Shown here: piece by piece, positions 4,804-5,019 of the stretch | Layout: the number at the start of each line of letters is the position of its first letter | Position numbering within the stretch: position 1 is the first letter of the stretch | DNA from: Candidatus Calditenuaceae archaeon JGI OTU-1 | Lineage (GTDB): Archaea; Thermoproteota; Nitrososphaeria_A; Caldarchaeales; Calditenuaceae | Direction of reading: 5' to 3' | Length of the DNA stretch: 5,019 nt | NCBI GenBank assembly: GCA_000494145.1 | Contig: AWOE01000069.1 | Span: 3,753-8,771, forward strand | Position numbers and translations under genes: made by a program | Notes under the pieces: generated by a model | Told to the model about the DNA's origin: nothing | The model's database searches: none | The model's input: only the letters and a program-made list of their open reading frames with translations

Positions 4804-4985
4804 AGTTTGAATCGCTTAACTTTGATCGGGGGATGGCAAATCCACCCTGAACGCCCTTCCCAAAATAAAGGTTTCAAGGCTGGGCACGGGGTGTAACCCG
4901 TCCGACGATCCGAATCGGTTGGGGGAATGTGGTCTGGATCAACAAGTCAAATTAGATCGGAATAGAAAGAATAGGACGATTTTCG
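4804..4985 (+). ncRNA. Candidate structured RNA (unassigned)
   Basis: Start and end are guesses from the TATA-like box near 4776 and the T-rich stretch at about 4980-4990. Between them are three successive hairpins: 4828-4834 with 4840-4847 (seven pairs, one bulge), 4886-4890 with 4897-4901 (five pairs), and 4902-4909 with 4914-4922 (eight pairs including one G-U, one bulge). A weaker pairing of 4853-4858 with 4876-4885 may fill the gap. GC-rich folding patches inside AT-rich non-coding DNA often mark RNA genes in thermophiles. I do not recognise tRNA, 5S, SRP, RNase P or C/D-box landmarks. It could instead be the 5' leader of a gene beyond the edge. Confidence 0.25.
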
Positions 4986-4993
4986 GTTTTACC

Positions 4994-5013
4994 TTGAACT
5001 GTTTTACGTTCAA
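4994..5013. repeat. Short inverted repeat at the right edge
   Basis: TTGAAC (4994-4999) and GTTCAA (5008-5013) are exact inverses around TGTTTTAC. The preceding CGGTTTTACC and the TGTTTTACG in the loop match the GGTTT(T)AC motif of the repeat block near 4641-4690. Confidence 0.5.
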
Positions 5014-5019
5014 ACTTAA

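Larger units (their letters stand above)
4468..5019. other. Long non-coding region at the right end
   Basis: About 550 bases with no convincing protein gene on either strand. The left part (to about 4640) is GC-rich and pyrimidine-rich on the plus strand, and includes the decarboxylase promoter and a G-quadruplex motif. From about 4640 the sequence is AT-richer (4741-4800 is 37% GC by count), with inverted repeats, a tandem repeat, a recurring GGTTT(T)AC motif, a TATA-like box near 4776 and a hairpin-rich patch at 4828-4922. I see no tRNA or rRNA gene, and no CRISPR repeat-spacer pattern. It may serve a gene past the right edge. Confidence 0.7.

Noticed and set aside
4640..5019. CRISPR array
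   Set aside because: Repeats are short, imperfect and in both orientations, without regular repeat-spacer units; at most this could be a leader next to an array outside the window.
4468..5019. tRNA or C/D-box sRNA gene
   Set aside because: No GGTTCRA-type T loop with an acceptor stem, and no RTGATGA box paired with CTGA at sRNA spacing; the TGATGT sequences only partly match a C box.

Overview
The window looks like chromosomal DNA from a thermophilic archaeon, most likely of the TACK lineage (Crenarchaeota and relatives). The case rests on GC-rich coding DNA (one sampled 60-base stretch, 2581-2640, is 63% GC), arginine written mostly as AGG/AGA, several GTG starts, TATA-like boxes about 24-33 bases before gene starts, and proteins with an archaeal look (dCTP deaminase, pyruvoyl decarboxylase, two-subunit cytochrome b succinate dehydrogenase anchor). 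No 16S gene or other taxonomic marker is present, so the assignment is inference.

Layout. Positions 1-248 (minus) hold the N-terminal part of an FAD-binding oxidoreductase of the ferredoxin-NADP reductase fold, running off the left edge. A 186-base divergent promoter region with an operator-like palindrome separates it from a rightward operon, sdhC-sdhD-sdhB (435-2033): two haem-binding membrane anchors and the iron-sulfur subunit of succinate dehydrogenase. The flavoprotein gene sdhA is not in the window. A second rightward unit has its own promoter and holds moaC (molybdenum cofactor synthesis, 2118-2564) and a metallo-beta-lactamase-fold hydrolase distantly like RNase Z (2566-3360), one base apart. 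Facing it on the minus strand are dcd (dCTP deaminase, 3392-3919) and an upstream pyruvoyl-dependent decarboxylase of the AdoMet/arginine decarboxylase family (4012-4467), with a hairpin plus T-run between them.

Positions 4468-5019 contain no convincing protein gene. The first part is C-rich on the plus strand and carries a G-quadruplex motif on the minus strand upstream of the decarboxylase promoter. From about 4640 the sequence becomes clearly AT-richer, with inverted and tandem repeats, a recurring GGTTT(T)AC motif, a good TATA-like box near 4776, and a GC-richer patch (about 4828-4922) that folds on paper into consecutive hairpins. This is the least explained part of the window: a candidate small RNA gene, a regulatory region for a gene beyond the right edge, or an origin- or CRISPR-leader-like region.

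Functionally the genes are ordinary housekeeping: respiration/TCA cycle, cofactor synthesis, pyrimidine nucleotide supply and polyamine synthesis. The points worth checking are the missing sdhA, the exact substrate of the decarboxylase, the divergent operator, and the structured intergenic region at the right end.
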